64,000 bases of DNA from Saccharothrix sp. NRRL B-16348 (GCF_001280085.1 NZ_LGED01000213.1:1-64000); one strand, 5' to 3'. Numbered from the stretch's first letter, positions 26,038 to 35,826 are shown. Notes: generated by a model not told the origin, from the letters alone. Program-made: numbers and translations.

Positions 26038-26815
26038 GCGAGATCAGCCCCGATCCCAGGTACAGGTCGTGCACGGTCTGGTTGGCGCGGATCTCCTCCG
26101 GGGTGCCTTCAACGATCACGCGCCCGTCGTGCATCATCGTCACCCACCGCGCCACGCGGAGGGCGACGTCCATGTCGTGCTCGATCAGGACGAGCGTGAT
26201 CGACTCGTCCAGGTCGAGCAGCATCTCGGTGAGCCGCACGCGCTCGGCACGCGAGAGGCCGGCGGCAGGCTCGTCGAGCATCAGCAGCTTGGGGTCGGCG
26301 GCGAGCGCCATGCCGACCTCCAGCTGCCGCTGCTCGCCGTGCGAGAGGTTCATGACCAGATCGTGCAGCCGGTCGGTCAGCCCCACGGTGGCGGCCATGG
26401 GCCGCGCCTTCTCGCGCAGCTCCTCGTCCTTCGCGGAGGGCGTCATCCGTAGCCGGCCCGCACCGACCCCGAGCGCCGCCAGGTAGAGGTTGTCCTCGAC
26501 GGAGAGCCCGGCGAACAGCCGTGACGTCTGGAACGTCCGGGAGAGGCCCATGCGGGCGCGCTTGCGGGCGGGCAGATCCGTCACGTCGCGACCGAAGAGC
26601 TCGACACGGCCGCTGCTCGGCGGGAACTCCCCGGAGATCAGGTTGAACACGGTCGTCTTGCCGGCGCCGTTGGGGCCGAGGACGGCCCGGCGCTCGCCGG
26701 GCCGCACCTCCAGGTCCACACCGCGCACGGCGTGGACGCCACCGAACCGGTGGTCGATCCCCCGGAGCCGGAGGATCGGATCCGCACGCTCGAACTCCGC
26801 TGCTTGGTCAGTCAT
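26030..26815 (-). CDS. livG: ABC transporter ATP-binding protein, LivG type
   Basis: 261 residues from ATG 26815. Walker A LGPNGAGKTTVFNLI, LivG-specific GLSRTFQTSRLFAGLSVEDN, signature NLSHGEQRQLEVGMAL, Walker B LLMLDEPAAGLS and VLIEHDMDVAL are present, followed by the short LivG C-terminal extension. It lies 11 bases after the binding-protein gene and overlaps livF. Confidence 0.9.
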   Translation of the reverse strand: MTDQAAEFERADPILRLRGIDHRFGGVHAVRGVDLEVRPGERRAVLGPNGAGKTTVFNLISGEFPPSSGRVELFGRDVTDLPARKRARMGLSRTFQTSRLFAGLSVEDNLYLAALGVGAGRLRMTPSAKDEELREKARPMAATVGLTDRLHDLVMNLSHGEQRQLEVGMALAADPKLLMLDEPAAGLSRAERVRLTEMLLDLDESITLVLIEHDMDVALRVARWVTMMHDGRVIVEGTPEEIRANQTVHDLYLGSGLISHE

Positions 26816-26826
26816 TCGCCAACCCG

Positions 26827-28200
26827 CTACCTCGAGAACTTCACCGGCTCGGACTTGCCCACCCACGGCGGGGCGGCACCGCTCGCGCAAGCCGGGTTGT
26901 CGCGGTCCGGCGACGGCGTGTCCTTGGAGAAGACACCGTTGAACGTCTGCTCGACCTCCGGTACCCGGGCGAACGTCTGGACGTCCGGCACGCCGTCGCC
27001 GGTGTTGTCGGCGACGATCTTCTTCAGGTACACGTCCGTGATGCCCTGGCGGTTGCTGTCGAGCTTGACGTCGCCCCACGGGGCCTCTTGGCCGGTCAGC
27101 GTCATCTTCGCGAGCGCCGCCTGGAGCTTGCTCTGGTCGGAGACGTCGCCGTCGACCTCCTCGAGCGCCTTGATCAGCGCCGTCGTGCCGGTGTAGTAGC
27201 CGTAGGTGAAGACCGACGGGCCGAGCCCCGCGATCTCGTCACCGTAGGCGTCCTTGAGTTCCTTCAGGTAGGCCGCGACCTCGGGATCGTCGGAGTCGGC
27301 CGCCGTCATCGCCGCGGTGGTGCCGCCGATGAGCGACTGGCCGACCTCCTTGAGCACGAGCGGGTCGTCCCAGAAGATGTTGCCCAGCATGCGCTCGGTG
27401 TCGAACCGGCCGCGCAGTTCCTTGTACTGCTTGATGAACGAGATCAGACCGGTGCCACCGACGCCCACGTACAGGCCGTCGACGTCCTGCGGGAGCTGGG
27501 AGATGTGGGAGGAGTAGTCCTTCTCGCCCAGCGGCGCCCAGACGCGCTTGGAGACCTTGCCGCCGAGCGCGCAGAACTCGGCGACGAAGCCCGACAGCGA
27601 GGTGTACGGGAACGAGTAGTCGTCGCCGACGATCGCGGCGGTGCGCCAGCCGAGCGTGTTGTAGGCGTAGTCACCGAGGCCCGCGGACCACTGCGCGCCG
27701 TCCGGGTGGAAGCGGAAGAAGTTCGGTGCCTGGACCTTGAGCGTCGCGTCCTGCGCGCCGGAGATGCCGTTCACGAACGTCTTGTCCGGGTGCTGCTTCG
27801 CGTAGTTCGCCACCGCGATGCCCTCGTCGCCGGAGAAAGGGCCGATCATGACGTCGGCGCCGTTCTGCTCCATCAGGCGGCGGGTCTCCTCGATCGCCTT
27901 GTCGGCCGTGTCGTCGGCGCAGCCGTAGCTGACGATCTCCACGTCCTTACCGGCGATCTTGGCGCCGGACACGCCGTCGGTCGGCCTCTCGCCGTTGGGC
28001 TTGGCCCCGGCGTACTTGATGAGCGCGAGGTTCGCGCCCGATGCGGTCGGCTCGAAGAACGATCCGAACGCGCCCTCGCAGTCCGACAGGAAACCGATCT
28101 TGATCGCTCCGCTGGAGGGCGCGCCCCCGTCGCTTCCTCCGCAGCCCGCGAACGTGAGCGCCGCGACAATGCCGAGCACGGTGTAACGAGGTCGTGGCAT
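26827..28200 (-). CDS. Liv-type substrate-binding lipoprotein
   Basis: 457 residues from ATG 28200. The signal TVLGIVAALTFAGCGGSDGG has a lipobox FAGC, so the protein is anchored on the outer face of the membrane. The mature part is a type I periplasmic-binding fold of the Leu/Ile/Val family: IKIGFLSDCEGAFGSFFEPT, DVMIGPFSGDEGIAVANYA, and RTAAIVGDDYSFPYT. It is longer than typical LivJ (~370). The ligand is probably not a branched-chain amino acid, as a Gfo/Idh dehydrogenase heads the same operon. Confidence 0.85.
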   Translation of the reverse strand: MPRPRYTVLGIVAALTFAGCGGSDGGAPSSGAIKIGFLSDCEGAFGSFFEPTASGANLALIKYAGAKPNGERPTDGVSGAKIAGKDVEIVSYGCADDTADKAIEETRRLMEQNGADVMIGPFSGDEGIAVANYAKQHPDKTFVNGISGAQDATLKVQAPNFFRFHPDGAQWSAGLGDYAYNTLGWRTAAIVGDDYSFPYTSLSGFVAEFCALGGKVSKRVWAPLGEKDYSSHISQLPQDVDGLYVGVGGTGLISFIKQYKELRGRFDTERMLGNIFWDDPLVLKEVGQSLIGGTTAAMTAADSDDPEVAAYLKELKDAYGDEIAGLGPSVFTYGYYTGTTALIKALEEVDGDVSDQSKLQAALAKMTLTGQEAPWGDVKLDSNRQGITDVYLKKIVADNTGDGVPDVQTFARVPEVEQTFNGVFSKDTPSPDRDNPACASGAAPPWVGKSEPVKFSR

Positions 28201-28205
28201 TCGCT

Positions 28206-29249
28206 TCACCTCTCCTGGGGAACTGTTCGTTGGTCCGGCGTCGCCGGACGCTTTCGGTCGCCCAGCTTGGCCTTGACCCGATCCCAGATGCCGATGATGC
28301 CTCCGGGCGAGGCCAGGACGATGATCAGGAACAGCACGCCGATGAGCGTGTTGAACCGAGCGGGTCCGAGGATGTTGCCGACCTGCGGCACCCATTCCCG
28401 CGAGTAGTTGTCGATCAGCGCGTAGGTGAACGCGCCGATCCACGCCCCTTCGAGTCGGTAGAGACCGCCGATGACGGCGATGATCAGGATGTCGATCGCC
28501 TGCGCCAGGTTGATCGAGCCCGGCGTGATGCGGCCGTTGTAGAAGACGGACAGCACACCCGCGACGCCGGCGACGAAGGCCGCGATGCCGAACGCGAGCG
28601 TCCGGTGCAGCAGGACGTCGAAGCCGAGCGCGCGCATGCGGGCCGGCTCGTCACGGACGCCCTGCAGGCCCAGCCCGAAGGCGGTCCGCGACAACGTGGC
28701 CAACCCGAGGAAGACCAGGACCGCGACGACGAGCGTCAGGAAGTAGCGCGGCACGGGATTGCTCTCCGCGCTCCCGACAATGCCGGGCAGATCGACGCTG
28801 TTGATGCCACCGAAGCCGGAGAGCCCGGTGACCTGGGAGAAGAAGTAGAAGACGAGCACGCTGAACGCCAACGTGATCATCAGGAAGTAGATGCCCTCGC
28901 TGCGGGCCGCGATCCAGCCGAACCCGAGACCCACGACCGTCGCGACGACGAGTGCGACGACGAGCGCGTGGTACGGATTCCAGGCCGCCGCGGCGCCGCC
29001 GTCGGCCAGGACGAGGTTGGCGTAGGTCATGCCGGCGATGCCGTAGATACCGACCTGCGCGAGCGACACCATGCCCCCGTAGGCGGCGAGGAAGATCAGG
29101 CTCGCCGCGGCGATGCCGAGCCACAGCGCCTTCGTGAGGATCACGTTCAGGAAGAAGCTCGAGACGAGCAGAGGGGCGATCGCGGCGAGCACGACGACCA
29201 CTCCCAGGACCGGCCACGCGAGTCGAGTGGTGCTGACGGTCGGGTTCAC
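28206..29249 (-). CDS. livM: ABC transporter permease, LivM type
   Basis: 347 residues with about ten hydrophobic helices (for example LGVVVVLAAIAPLLVSSFFL). The family motif GMVSLAQVGIYGIAGMTYA and the cytoplasmic coupling loop GLGLQGVRDEPARMRALGFD are present. It overlaps livH by ATGA and is followed 5 bases later by the binding-protein gene. Confidence 0.88.
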   Translation of the reverse strand: MNPTVSTTRLAWPVLGVVVVLAAIAPLLVSSFFLNVILTKALWLGIAAASLIFLAAYGGMVSLAQVGIYGIAGMTYANLVLADGGAAAAWNPYHALVVALVVATVVGLGFGWIAARSEGIYFLMITLAFSVLVFYFFSQVTGLSGFGGINSVDLPGIVGSAESNPVPRYFLTLVVAVLVFLGLATLSRTAFGLGLQGVRDEPARMRALGFDVLLHRTLAFGIAAFVAGVAGVLSVFYNGRITPGSINLAQAIDILIIAVIGGLYRLEGAWIGAFTYALIDNYSREWVPQVGNILGPARFNTLIGVLFLIIVLASPGGIIGIWDRVKAKLGDRKRPATPDQRTVPQER

Positions 29250-30304
29250 GCCGGCCTCCCGAAGATCCCCAGTGGCCGCACCGCGAGCACGCCGACGAGC
29301 AGGCCGAACGTCACGATGACCGAGTAGTTGGTCAGGTCCGTCCCACCGAAGACGAGGTAGACGTCCGCGTACGAGTCGACGAGGCCCAGTGCCAGCGCGC
29401 CGATCGCCGCACCGCCCAGCGACCCCATCCCGCCGATGATCACGACGATCAGCGAGTTGAGGAGGAACGCCGCGTCATGCCCCGGCGCGAGCGAGATCAT
29501 CGTTCCGCCGAGGACGCCGCCGAAGCCGGCCAGCGTCGCGCCGAGGAAGAACGCGCCGGCGAAGACGAGGTTCACGTTGATCCCGAGCGCCGACACCATG
29601 TCGCGGTCGTCGACGCCCGCCCGCACGATCTTGCCGAAGCGCGTGCGCTTGATGATCAGCCACAGCGCGAGCCCGATCAGGAGCGCCGCGCCGATCACGA
29701 CTACTCCGCGGAAGAACCCGAACCGCACCTCACCCGGCAGCGTGATGCTCGTCGGCCACCAGGACGGCACCGCGATCTCCTTCGAGATACCGCCGAACGC
29801 GGCCAGCATCTGGTCGGCGATGATCACGCTCAGCGCGATCGTGATCAGCGCCTGGCGCAGATCCTGCCCCTGGCTGCGGCGCAGGAAGACCTGCTGGATC
29901 GCGACCCCGAGCAACCCGATCACGAGCGTGGCGACGACGAGCGGCACGAGCCAGCCGAGCAGCCCGTACTCGACGCCGGCATTGCCGCTGAGTGAGATAC
30001 CGAGCCCCTTCTCCTCCCTGAACCACCGGCTCTGGATCTCCAGCGCGATGTAGCCGCCAAGGAGGTACAGCGACCCGTGCGCCATGTTGACGACGCGCAT
30101 GAGCCCGAAGATCAGTGTGAATCCGCTGGCCACCACGAAGTACAGAGCGGCGAGCGTCAGCCCGCTGAGGGTGACCGTCGTGAACTGACGAAGGTCTTCC
30201 ACGGCCTTGAACACCAGGAAAACCACCACGACGGCGGCCACGGCGATGAGCGCGATGCGCTTGGCAGACCGGGAGGTGGCAGTGGTGATCGACGGACGAC
30301 TCAT
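29246..30304 (-). CDS. livH: ABC transporter permease, LivH type
   Basis: 352 residues, first pore subunit. Family marks are GFTLIFGLMRVVNMAHGSLY, QGQDLRQALITIALSVIIAD, the coupling loop RVGKI-like RTRFGKIVRAGVDDRDM, and IVVIIGGMGSLGGAAIGAL. A basic N-terminus TSRSAKRIALIAV precedes the first helix. It lies 73 bases after the dehydrogenase gene. Confidence 0.88.
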   Translation of the reverse strand: MSRPSITTATSRSAKRIALIAVAAVVVVFLVFKAVEDLRQFTTVTLSGLTLAALYFVVASGFTLIFGLMRVVNMAHGSLYLLGGYIALEIQSRWFREEKGLGISLSGNAGVEYGLLGWLVPLVVATLVIGLLGVAIQQVFLRRSQGQDLRQALITIALSVIIADQMLAAFGGISKEIAVPSWWPTSITLPGEVRFGFFRGVVVIGAALLIGLALWLIIKRTRFGKIVRAGVDDRDMVSALGINVNLVFAGAFFLGATLAGFGGVLGGTMISLAPGHDAAFLLNSLIVVIIGGMGSLGGAAIGALALGLVDSYADVYLVFGGTDLTNYSVIVTFGLLVGVLAVRPLGIFGRPA

Positions 30305-30377
30305 CGCTGCACCGTCGTGACGTCGGAGTCGGGCGCCGGCCGGAGCGCTCCGCCCACGGCGGGGCCCACCTCACCGC

Positions 30378-31541
30378 TCATCGCGCCAACTCCCGTCGGG
30401 TGTCCTGGTCACGTCGGTCGTCCAGGGTGAATTCGGGCAGGCGCACGAGCTCACCGCCCTTGAGCGCGGACTCGTGCGCGCAGAGGCCCACGCAGGTCCA
30501 GTTGGCCGAGCGGCGCGCGTTCGGGAACGGCTCGCGCTGCTCGGCGAGGGCGCTGACGAACTCGTGCACCAGATGGGGGTGCGAGCCGCCGTGGCCGGCG
30601 CCCTGCGTGAAGCTGAGATGCGTTTCCCCGTCGTCGTAGACGCCCCTCGTCGTGAAGCGCCGGATCGGCTCGGGCAGGCGCTCGGCGAAGTCGGGGACCT
30701 CGACCAGCTCAGGGATCTCCGGCTCGGGGCGCTTGGCGGTGTGCAGGACGTGCCGCCCGCCCTCGGTGAGAGTCCACTCGAACGACCGCTCGGAGCCGTA
30801 GACGTCGATGCTCTCCCGGTACTGGCGAGCCACGTCGAACAACGATCGGCTGACGCGTGCGGTGAGATCGCTGTCGAGCAACTTCACGTGCGCGGTCTCC
30901 ACCGCGAACGGAGACCCGTAGTGCCCGACCAGCTCCTCACGGATCGTGCCCGAACCGAAGCACGACACGACCTCGGCGGACGCGTCGGCAAGCGCGAGCA
31001 CCGGGCCCACGCAGTGCGTCGCGTACCACATCGGCGGCAGACCCGGCCAATAGCCGGGCCAGCCGTCCATGTCCTGCATGTGGCTCGCCTGCAGGAACTG
31101 CAACCTGCCGAGCCCACCCGAATCGTAGAGCTGCTTGATGTGCAGGTACTCACGGGAGAAGACGACCGTCTCCATCATCATGTACCGCAGACCGGTCCGC
31201 TCGACCGCGTCCACGATCCGCCCGCAGTCCTCGACGCTCGTCGCCATCGGCACCGTGCAGGCGACGTGCTTGCCCGCCTCCAATGCCTCGACCGTCATCC
31301 ACGCGTGATCCGGAATCGGCGAGTTGATGTGGACCGCGTCGACGTCGGGGTCCTTGAGCAGTTCGCGGTAGTCCGTGTAGCGCTTGTCGACGCCGAACCG
31401 GTCCCCCACCTCGTCGAGACCGGCACGATCACGCCGACAGATCGCGGCCACCTCCGCCTGTGGATGCCACTGGTAGATCGGGATGAACTCGGCGCCGAAG
31501 CCGAGGCCGACCACTGCTACGCGAATGGGCTGACCGGCCAT
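30378..31541 (-). CDS. Gfo/Idh/MocA-family dehydrogenase
   Basis: 387 residues from ATG 31541 (AGGAGAGGAGCG upstream), so the open sequence upstream is not used. The N-terminal Rossmann motif is IRVAVVGLGFGAEFIPIY. The family lysine motif is altered: the usual EKPL/EKP segment reads GKHVACTVPMATSVEDC, so the catalytic Lys of ExP is replaced. The middle has MMMETVVFSREYLHIKQLYD and the C-terminal sheet GAGHGGSHPHLVHEFV. Such enzymes oxidise or reduce sugars, inositols or sugar acids with NAD(P). It heads the transporter operon and likely acts on the imported compound. Confidence 0.85.
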   Translation of the reverse strand: MAGQPIRVAVVGLGFGAEFIPIYQWHPQAEVAAICRRDRAGLDEVGDRFGVDKRYTDYRELLKDPDVDAVHINSPIPDHAWMTVEALEAGKHVACTVPMATSVEDCGRIVDAVERTGLRYMMMETVVFSREYLHIKQLYDSGGLGRLQFLQASHMQDMDGWPGYWPGLPPMWYATHCVGPVLALADASAEVVSCFGSGTIREELVGHYGSPFAVETAHVKLLDSDLTARVSRSLFDVARQYRESIDVYGSERSFEWTLTEGGRHVLHTAKRPEPEIPELVEVPDFAERLPEPIRRFTTRGVYDDGETHLSFTQGAGHGGSHPHLVHEFVSALAEQREPFPNARRSANWTCVGLCAHESALKGGELVRLPEFTLDDRRDQDTRRELAR

Positions 31542-32976
31542 CGTCCACGCTCCTCTCCTACGGTTTCGGTCCGACCACCATGGCGGCCGAGCACACGCGG
31601 AAGAACAATCCACCGCGGAATCCGGACGCCCGACCCACGAAGCCCTCTCGCACACGACTCGATCACCAGCAGGCATCCCCAGCCGACGCCGAAATCATCC
31701 GCCCCACCGGACGACGTAACAGAAGCCGTGCTCAGGGGTGTACTCAGTGGACGCGCTGCGCCCGTTGATCCGGTACGGCCGCTGGCGCGCGATTCCCGCG
31801 CGCCGCGCCCGACGTGGCGTCCGCCGCCGCGTCGGCCGCCGGGTCGCCGGGCAGTGGGCATCGGCTGACGACGTCAGGCACCTCGTTCCGCAGGTCCGAC
31901 ATCACCGACGCCCCCGATCGCCCACATGCCCTCGAGCCGACGAGCGAGGGAGGCGCCATCATCGCCCGGGTCGCCGTCATCGTCCGGGACGGGGACACAC
32001 GCGACCCGCGCGAGCGGGGCCGAAGAGGACAGTTCGCCGTTGAACCATGAGAACTCCGAACGGGTAGGAAGAATCGAACCGGTCCGATTGAATTTGACGT
32101 TGTGCAGCTCAAAGTCCGCTACGCGAAGCCTCGGACTGGCCGAACCGATTTGACGACACGGGAAAGGATCATCACCAGGGGTGCACCCACCGCGCCGTCA
32201 CCTGGCAGGCGACCAGTCGACGCGCTCCGCGCCATCGCGCGGAACTGCTCACTGCCATCTCCGCTCCTCGGAATCCGATCAACGGGTCGAGCGCGAGTCG
32301 AAACGCCGCATCCGCCCTGGTCGACAACATGCGTCCACCAGGTAGGCCGGGCACCGCGGCGGGGCTACCGGGCACAACACCGGCGCTCGAAGTACGCCTG
32401 GCCGTGCCGAGCAGAAGTGTGACAGTCCCGTGTTTACGTTCACAAGAAGTCTTCTAGAAACTTTTGCGAATTACACTGGACGGAGTAGCACTCCCCCGGG
32501 CGCGTTCCCGAAATGTAGCAGCGCTGCCAGCAAGAGGGCGGCGCCACGCCCACCCAATCCGCCCGAATGCTAATGTCAGCGCCAAATATTTAGCGCCCAC
32601 CGCTCTTGCCCGTTCGCCGCAATTCGACGAGAATCCGCGGCCGCCCAAACGATCACTTCAGTCGCCATCGCCCGTTGCCTCCGCAGTGGCATGGCCGCCG
32701 TAGCCCGCGGACACCGCACCGACCACCGCCCGACTCGTCTACACGATCCTGGCGGACACCCCTGGGCGCGCGGTGTCTCCAGGCGCTTCGAAAGCCCGGC
32801 CCGATCACCAGCAGCGCGACGGACGCAAGTGGCTTGTTCACCCTCGCGCCTCCCCGATTCATGACCCTGCCCCGCTCCCCCCGCCACCTACAGATCTTGA
32901 AAGGCCGGGGTTGATCGTGCGGTTCTCGGCGTGTCCTGCTTGGTCGTGATCGGGTTGTGGTCCACCGCAAGCGGCG
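31542..32976. other. Gene-poor region with an isolated LacI-type operator
   Basis: About 1.4 kb without a convincing gene on either strand. It should include the promoter of the dehydrogenase/transporter operon next to 31542. The stretch 32400-32600 is clearly richer in A/T than its surroundings. A LacI-type operator lies at 32431-32444. Confidence 0.5.
32431..32444. promoter_or_regulatory. LacI-type operator identical to one at 60658
   Basis: TGTTTACGTTCACA, the exact reverse complement of TGTGAACGTAAACA at 60658-60671 near the LacI gene at 59350. No intact gene starts close by, so it may serve a lost gene or act at a distance. The palindrome AGAAGTCTTCT follows directly. Confidence 0.5.
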
Positions 32977-33240
32977 ATGAGGTACGCGGATGGTGGTGGC
33001 CTGTCCGAGCGGGGCAGGGCCAAACGCGAGCAGGTCCGGTTACCGGCGGCGCAGCGGTTCGCCCAGAACGTGGCCGTGGCGGAGATCGCCCGCCGACTGC
33101 GGGTGTCGACCAACCGACCTGATCGCACGCCTGTTCCACACCCACTACACGCTGCGCGAGGTCTCGTATCTGTTGCACTGCATGGGATTCTCCCCGCAGG
33201 TGCCGACTGCCGCAGGCCCGGGGGTCTTCCTCGATGCCGG
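32977..33240 (+). pseudogene. IS630-family transposase N-terminal fragment
   Basis: Reads MRYADGGGLSERGRAKREQV and FAQNVAVAEIARRLRVST, the winged-helix N-terminus of IS630 transposases. After an internal deletion and frameshift it gives DLIARLFHTHYTLREVSYLL, HCMGFSPQVP. No DDE core remains. Confidence 0.7.
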
Positions 33241-33404
33241 GCCGCACCGGGTTGTCGGAGCCCATGCCGTTTCCGCGAGTTGGGGAAGTCGCGGCACCTC
33301 GACAGGAGGCGGCGCTCGCCGTGGTGATCGGCAATCACGTGCTGCGTCACCGCCGACGTGATCGCCGGATTCACGATCGTCAAGGACCTGTCCGCATGTA
33401 CCGG

Positions 33405-33418
33405 TGTTAACGATAACA
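33405..33418. promoter_or_regulatory. LacI-type operator (TGTTANCGNTAACA class)
   Basis: TGTTAACGATAACA. The sequence between this and the GH43 start at 33983 has no convincing gene. Confidence 0.6.
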
Positions 33419-33602
33419 GGCCGAACCGGCGGATCTCAAGTACTGGGTGGCGACCCCAATGGAAATGCTACCGAGGTGACGGTTGGCGATGCTCACACCT
33501 CCTGGAGTGGGAGTTCACGAGTGCGAACGAGCTTGTAGCTGGGCCGCCCCGCAAGGTCAAGAGCTTTCCTCAAGTTGATCTTGCCCGTTGCCAACCCGCT
33601 CA

Positions 33603-33616
33603 TGTTATCGCTAACA
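33603..33616. promoter_or_regulatory. LacI-type operator (TGTTANCGNTAACA class)
   Basis: TGTTATCGCTAACA, 198 bases downstream of the previous site and 366 bases upstream of the GH43 start. Paired sites at this spacing could permit DNA looping. Confidence 0.65.
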
Positions 33617-33982
33617 ATAACTTCCCGAAAGGCCTGAACGGTACTTGTCCGGGGTGAAACCGGTGCGTTACGGTGCCGCCACCGCTCCCCGGCGTGCTGA
33701 CCCGGCACACGGCCAGGAGGCGTGCAACATCCGGCTCGCAAGGAGGCGACGCATGGCTGCGCGCGCGTTCCCCGTTCCCGGGATGAGGTCGACCGGCTAC
33801 ATCGGACGAACAGCCCGTCCGCCCTTGCAGGTTTCCTCCGGCTGACAGCCGGACTTCCGACAGCCGAATCGCCCGCGGCAGTCCCGCGTGGTGGCCGTCC
33901 CACACCGCTCCATCGACAGTGGAGCGCGGCTCCGTCCTGCCTCGTGTGTCCCTCCCGCAGCGCACCGCGAAAGGAAACGATC

Positions 33983-35368
33983 ATGACAAGACTTCTCCGG
34001 CTGGCCGCCTGCTGGCTCGCCATGACAGCGCTCGCCGTAGGCATCGGCGGCGCTCCCGCGCAGGCCCAGACGACCGACGCCGCCTACGTGATGGGGTACT
34101 TCAAGGAGTCCCTGAACGGCTCGGGCAACGTCAACGCCGTCCACCTCGCCGTCAGCGACGACGCTCTGGAGTGGACACCGCTCAACGACAACAACCCCGT
34201 CCTCACCCCGACCGAGGGCACCAAGGGCATCCGCGACCCGTTCATCACCCGGCTCAACAACGGCACCTGGGTCGTGCTGGCGACCGACATCCCCGTCGGC
34301 GGCAACTTCGGCAGGCCCAACCAGAACATCCACGTCTGGACCTCGCCGGACCTGGTGAACTGGTCGGCCGACCGGCTGCTCAACGTCAACAGCACCAACA
34401 CGACCTCCTTCAGCTGGGCGCCCGGGCTGCACTGGGACCCGTCGCGCAACGCCTACGGCGTCACCTTCTCGACCATTCCACCGGGGGGCTCCCACCCGGT
34501 GATCTCCGTCTCCTACACCACCGACTTCGTCACGGCGACCGCGCCGGTCGTGTTCTTCAACCCCGGATCGGGCGTCATCGACTCGCACGTGATCACCGGT
34601 GTGAACGGGATGAACTACATGTACTACCGCAACGACGCGACGGGCGGGATCCTCGGGGCCCGCTCGACGTCGCTGGAGCCGGGCAGCTTCACCCCCTACA
34701 GCTCCGCGATCGGTGACAACTCGTGCACCGAGGCGCCGACGCTGGTCAAGTCGCTGACCGCGAACAAGTGGTGGCTGTGGGCCGACACCTACTGCCCCAA
34801 CGCCAGGTTCGACCTGTGGGAGGGCGACCTCGCCACGGCGACGTGGACCAAGGCCGGCCGCCAGTCCTACAGCGCGCCGTTGAACGGCAAGCACAACACG
34901 ATCCACACGATCACCGCCGCCGACCGCGACCGGCTGCTCGCCCGCTACGGCAGCACGAGCTGGAACCGGCTCAAGTCGCTCAACTACCCGGGCCACTACG
35001 TCCGGCACGCGAACCTCGTCGGCCGCATCGACGAGCAGCCCTTCGAGCCGTACCAGGACTCTCAGTGGCGGCTGCGGGCCGGCCTGGCAGACCCGAACGC
35101 CGTGTCGTTCGAGTCGGTCAACTACCCCGGCAACTTCCTGCGGCACCAGGGCTTCGAGGTCAAACTCATGCAGAACGACGGTACCTCCGGCTTCGCCGCG
35201 GACGCCACGTTCACCAGGGTCCCCGGCCTCGCGGACGCCTCCTGGTCGTCGTTCCGCTCGGTCAACTACCCCACCCGCTATCTGCGGCACTTCGACTTCG
35301 TCCTGCGCATCGACGAGATCACGACCACGGCCGACCGCGCAGACGCCACCTTCCGCGCCGTCCACTGA
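33983..35368 (+). CDS. Secreted GH43 arabinofuranosidase-like enzyme with AbfB (CBM42)
   Basis: 461 residues from ATG 33983 (AAAGGAAA upstream). A Sec signal (LLRLAACWLAMTALAVGIGG, cleavage after AQAQ) precedes a five-bladed GH43 domain: KGIRDPFITRLNNGTWVVLA, HVWTSPDLVNWSADRLL, SFSWAPGLHWDPS. From residue about 325 it has three AbfB beta-trefoil repeats (LNYPGHYVRHANLVGRID, VNYPGNFLRHQGFEVKL, VNYPTRYLRHFDFVLRID) that bind arabinose side chains. It should release or recognise L-arabinose from arabinoxylan or arabinan outside the cell. LacI-type operators lie upstream and a hairpin follows. Confidence 0.83.
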   Translation: MTRLLRLAACWLAMTALAVGIGGAPAQAQTTDAAYVMGYFKESLNGSGNVNAVHLAVSDDALEWTPLNDNNPVLTPTEGTKGIRDPFITRLNNGTWVVLATDIPVGGNFGRPNQNIHVWTSPDLVNWSADRLLNVNSTNTTSFSWAPGLHWDPSRNAYGVTFSTIPPGGSHPVISVSYTTDFVTATAPVVFFNPGSGVIDSHVITGVNGMNYMYYRNDATGGILGARSTSLEPGSFTPYSSAIGDNSCTEAPTLVKSLTANKWWLWADTYCPNARFDLWEGDLATATWTKAGRQSYSAPLNGKHNTIHTITAADRDRLLARYGSTSWNRLKSLNYPGHYVRHANLVGRIDEQPFEPYQDSQWRLRAGLADPNAVSFESVNYPGNFLRHQGFEVKLMQNDGTSGFAADATFTRVPGLADASWSSFRSVNYPTRYLRHFDFVLRIDEITTTADRADATFRAVH

Positions 35369-35404
35369 CCCCGACTCGGAACACCAACCACGACATCGCG
35401 TCCA

Positions 35405-35437
35405 CCTGGCCGAGGTACACCAGTCACCTCGGCCAGG
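35405..35437 (+). terminator. Hairpin terminator after the first GH43 gene
   Basis: 12-bp perfect stem CCTGGCCGAGGT / ACCTCGGCCAGG, 9-base loop, 36 bases past the stop codon. Confidence 0.75.
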
Positions 35438-35622
35438 CGGACAGCCACTCAGGGGCGCTGCGTTCGACGGATCCCGATCACCCGCGCACCGCGCCGCCGT
35501 CCGCACCGCCGAGGTGATCACCCGGACCGTGCTGCCCGCGACCACGCAGGCGGTGTGCGAGGCAGCGGACGTCGCGGGCGTGAACGCCGGGGTGCCGGAC
35601 GAGTACCTGCCGGAGGCATCGG

Positions 35623-35712
35623 TTCGGCATCAACGGTTTGGACGGTCTGGGCGACCGCCCGGGAGCGGGTCGCCGTCCCCGGTTGACCGAGGACGAGCGC
35701 TACATCACCGGG
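35623..35712 (+). pseudogene. IS630-type transposase scrap
   Basis: Thirty codons reading FGINGLDGLGDRPGAGRRP and RLTEDERYI, the linker after the first HTH of IS630 transposases. Stops flank it. Confidence 0.5.
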
Positions 35713-35787
35713 TCAGAACCCCCGCGCCCCTGGCCGTGGCGGTGGTGGTGACCACGGCGTCCGCCCTAGCTCTCTCGGACACCAGAA

Positions 35788-35805
35788 CGGCTGAGATCTC
35801 AGCCG
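35788..35805 (-). terminator. Perfect palindrome at the end of the second GH43 gene
   Basis: CGGCTGAGATCTCAGCCG, 22 bases beyond the stop of the minus-strand GH43 gene. The loop-less dyad could form a short terminator stem. Placement, not energetics, is the main argument. Confidence 0.45.
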
Positions 35806-35826
35806 GAGCAATGCTGTTCGGCTTGG

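Noticed and set aside
25303..30304. Clear recent transfer of the Liv operon from a distant actinobacterium
   Set aside because: The protein flavour differs slightly from neighbours, but base composition is similarly high and I cannot compute codon statistics here.
32050..32120. Possible tRNA T-arm (GGTTCGATTC on the minus strand)
   Set aside because: No acceptor stem, D-arm or anticodon arm can be built around it.
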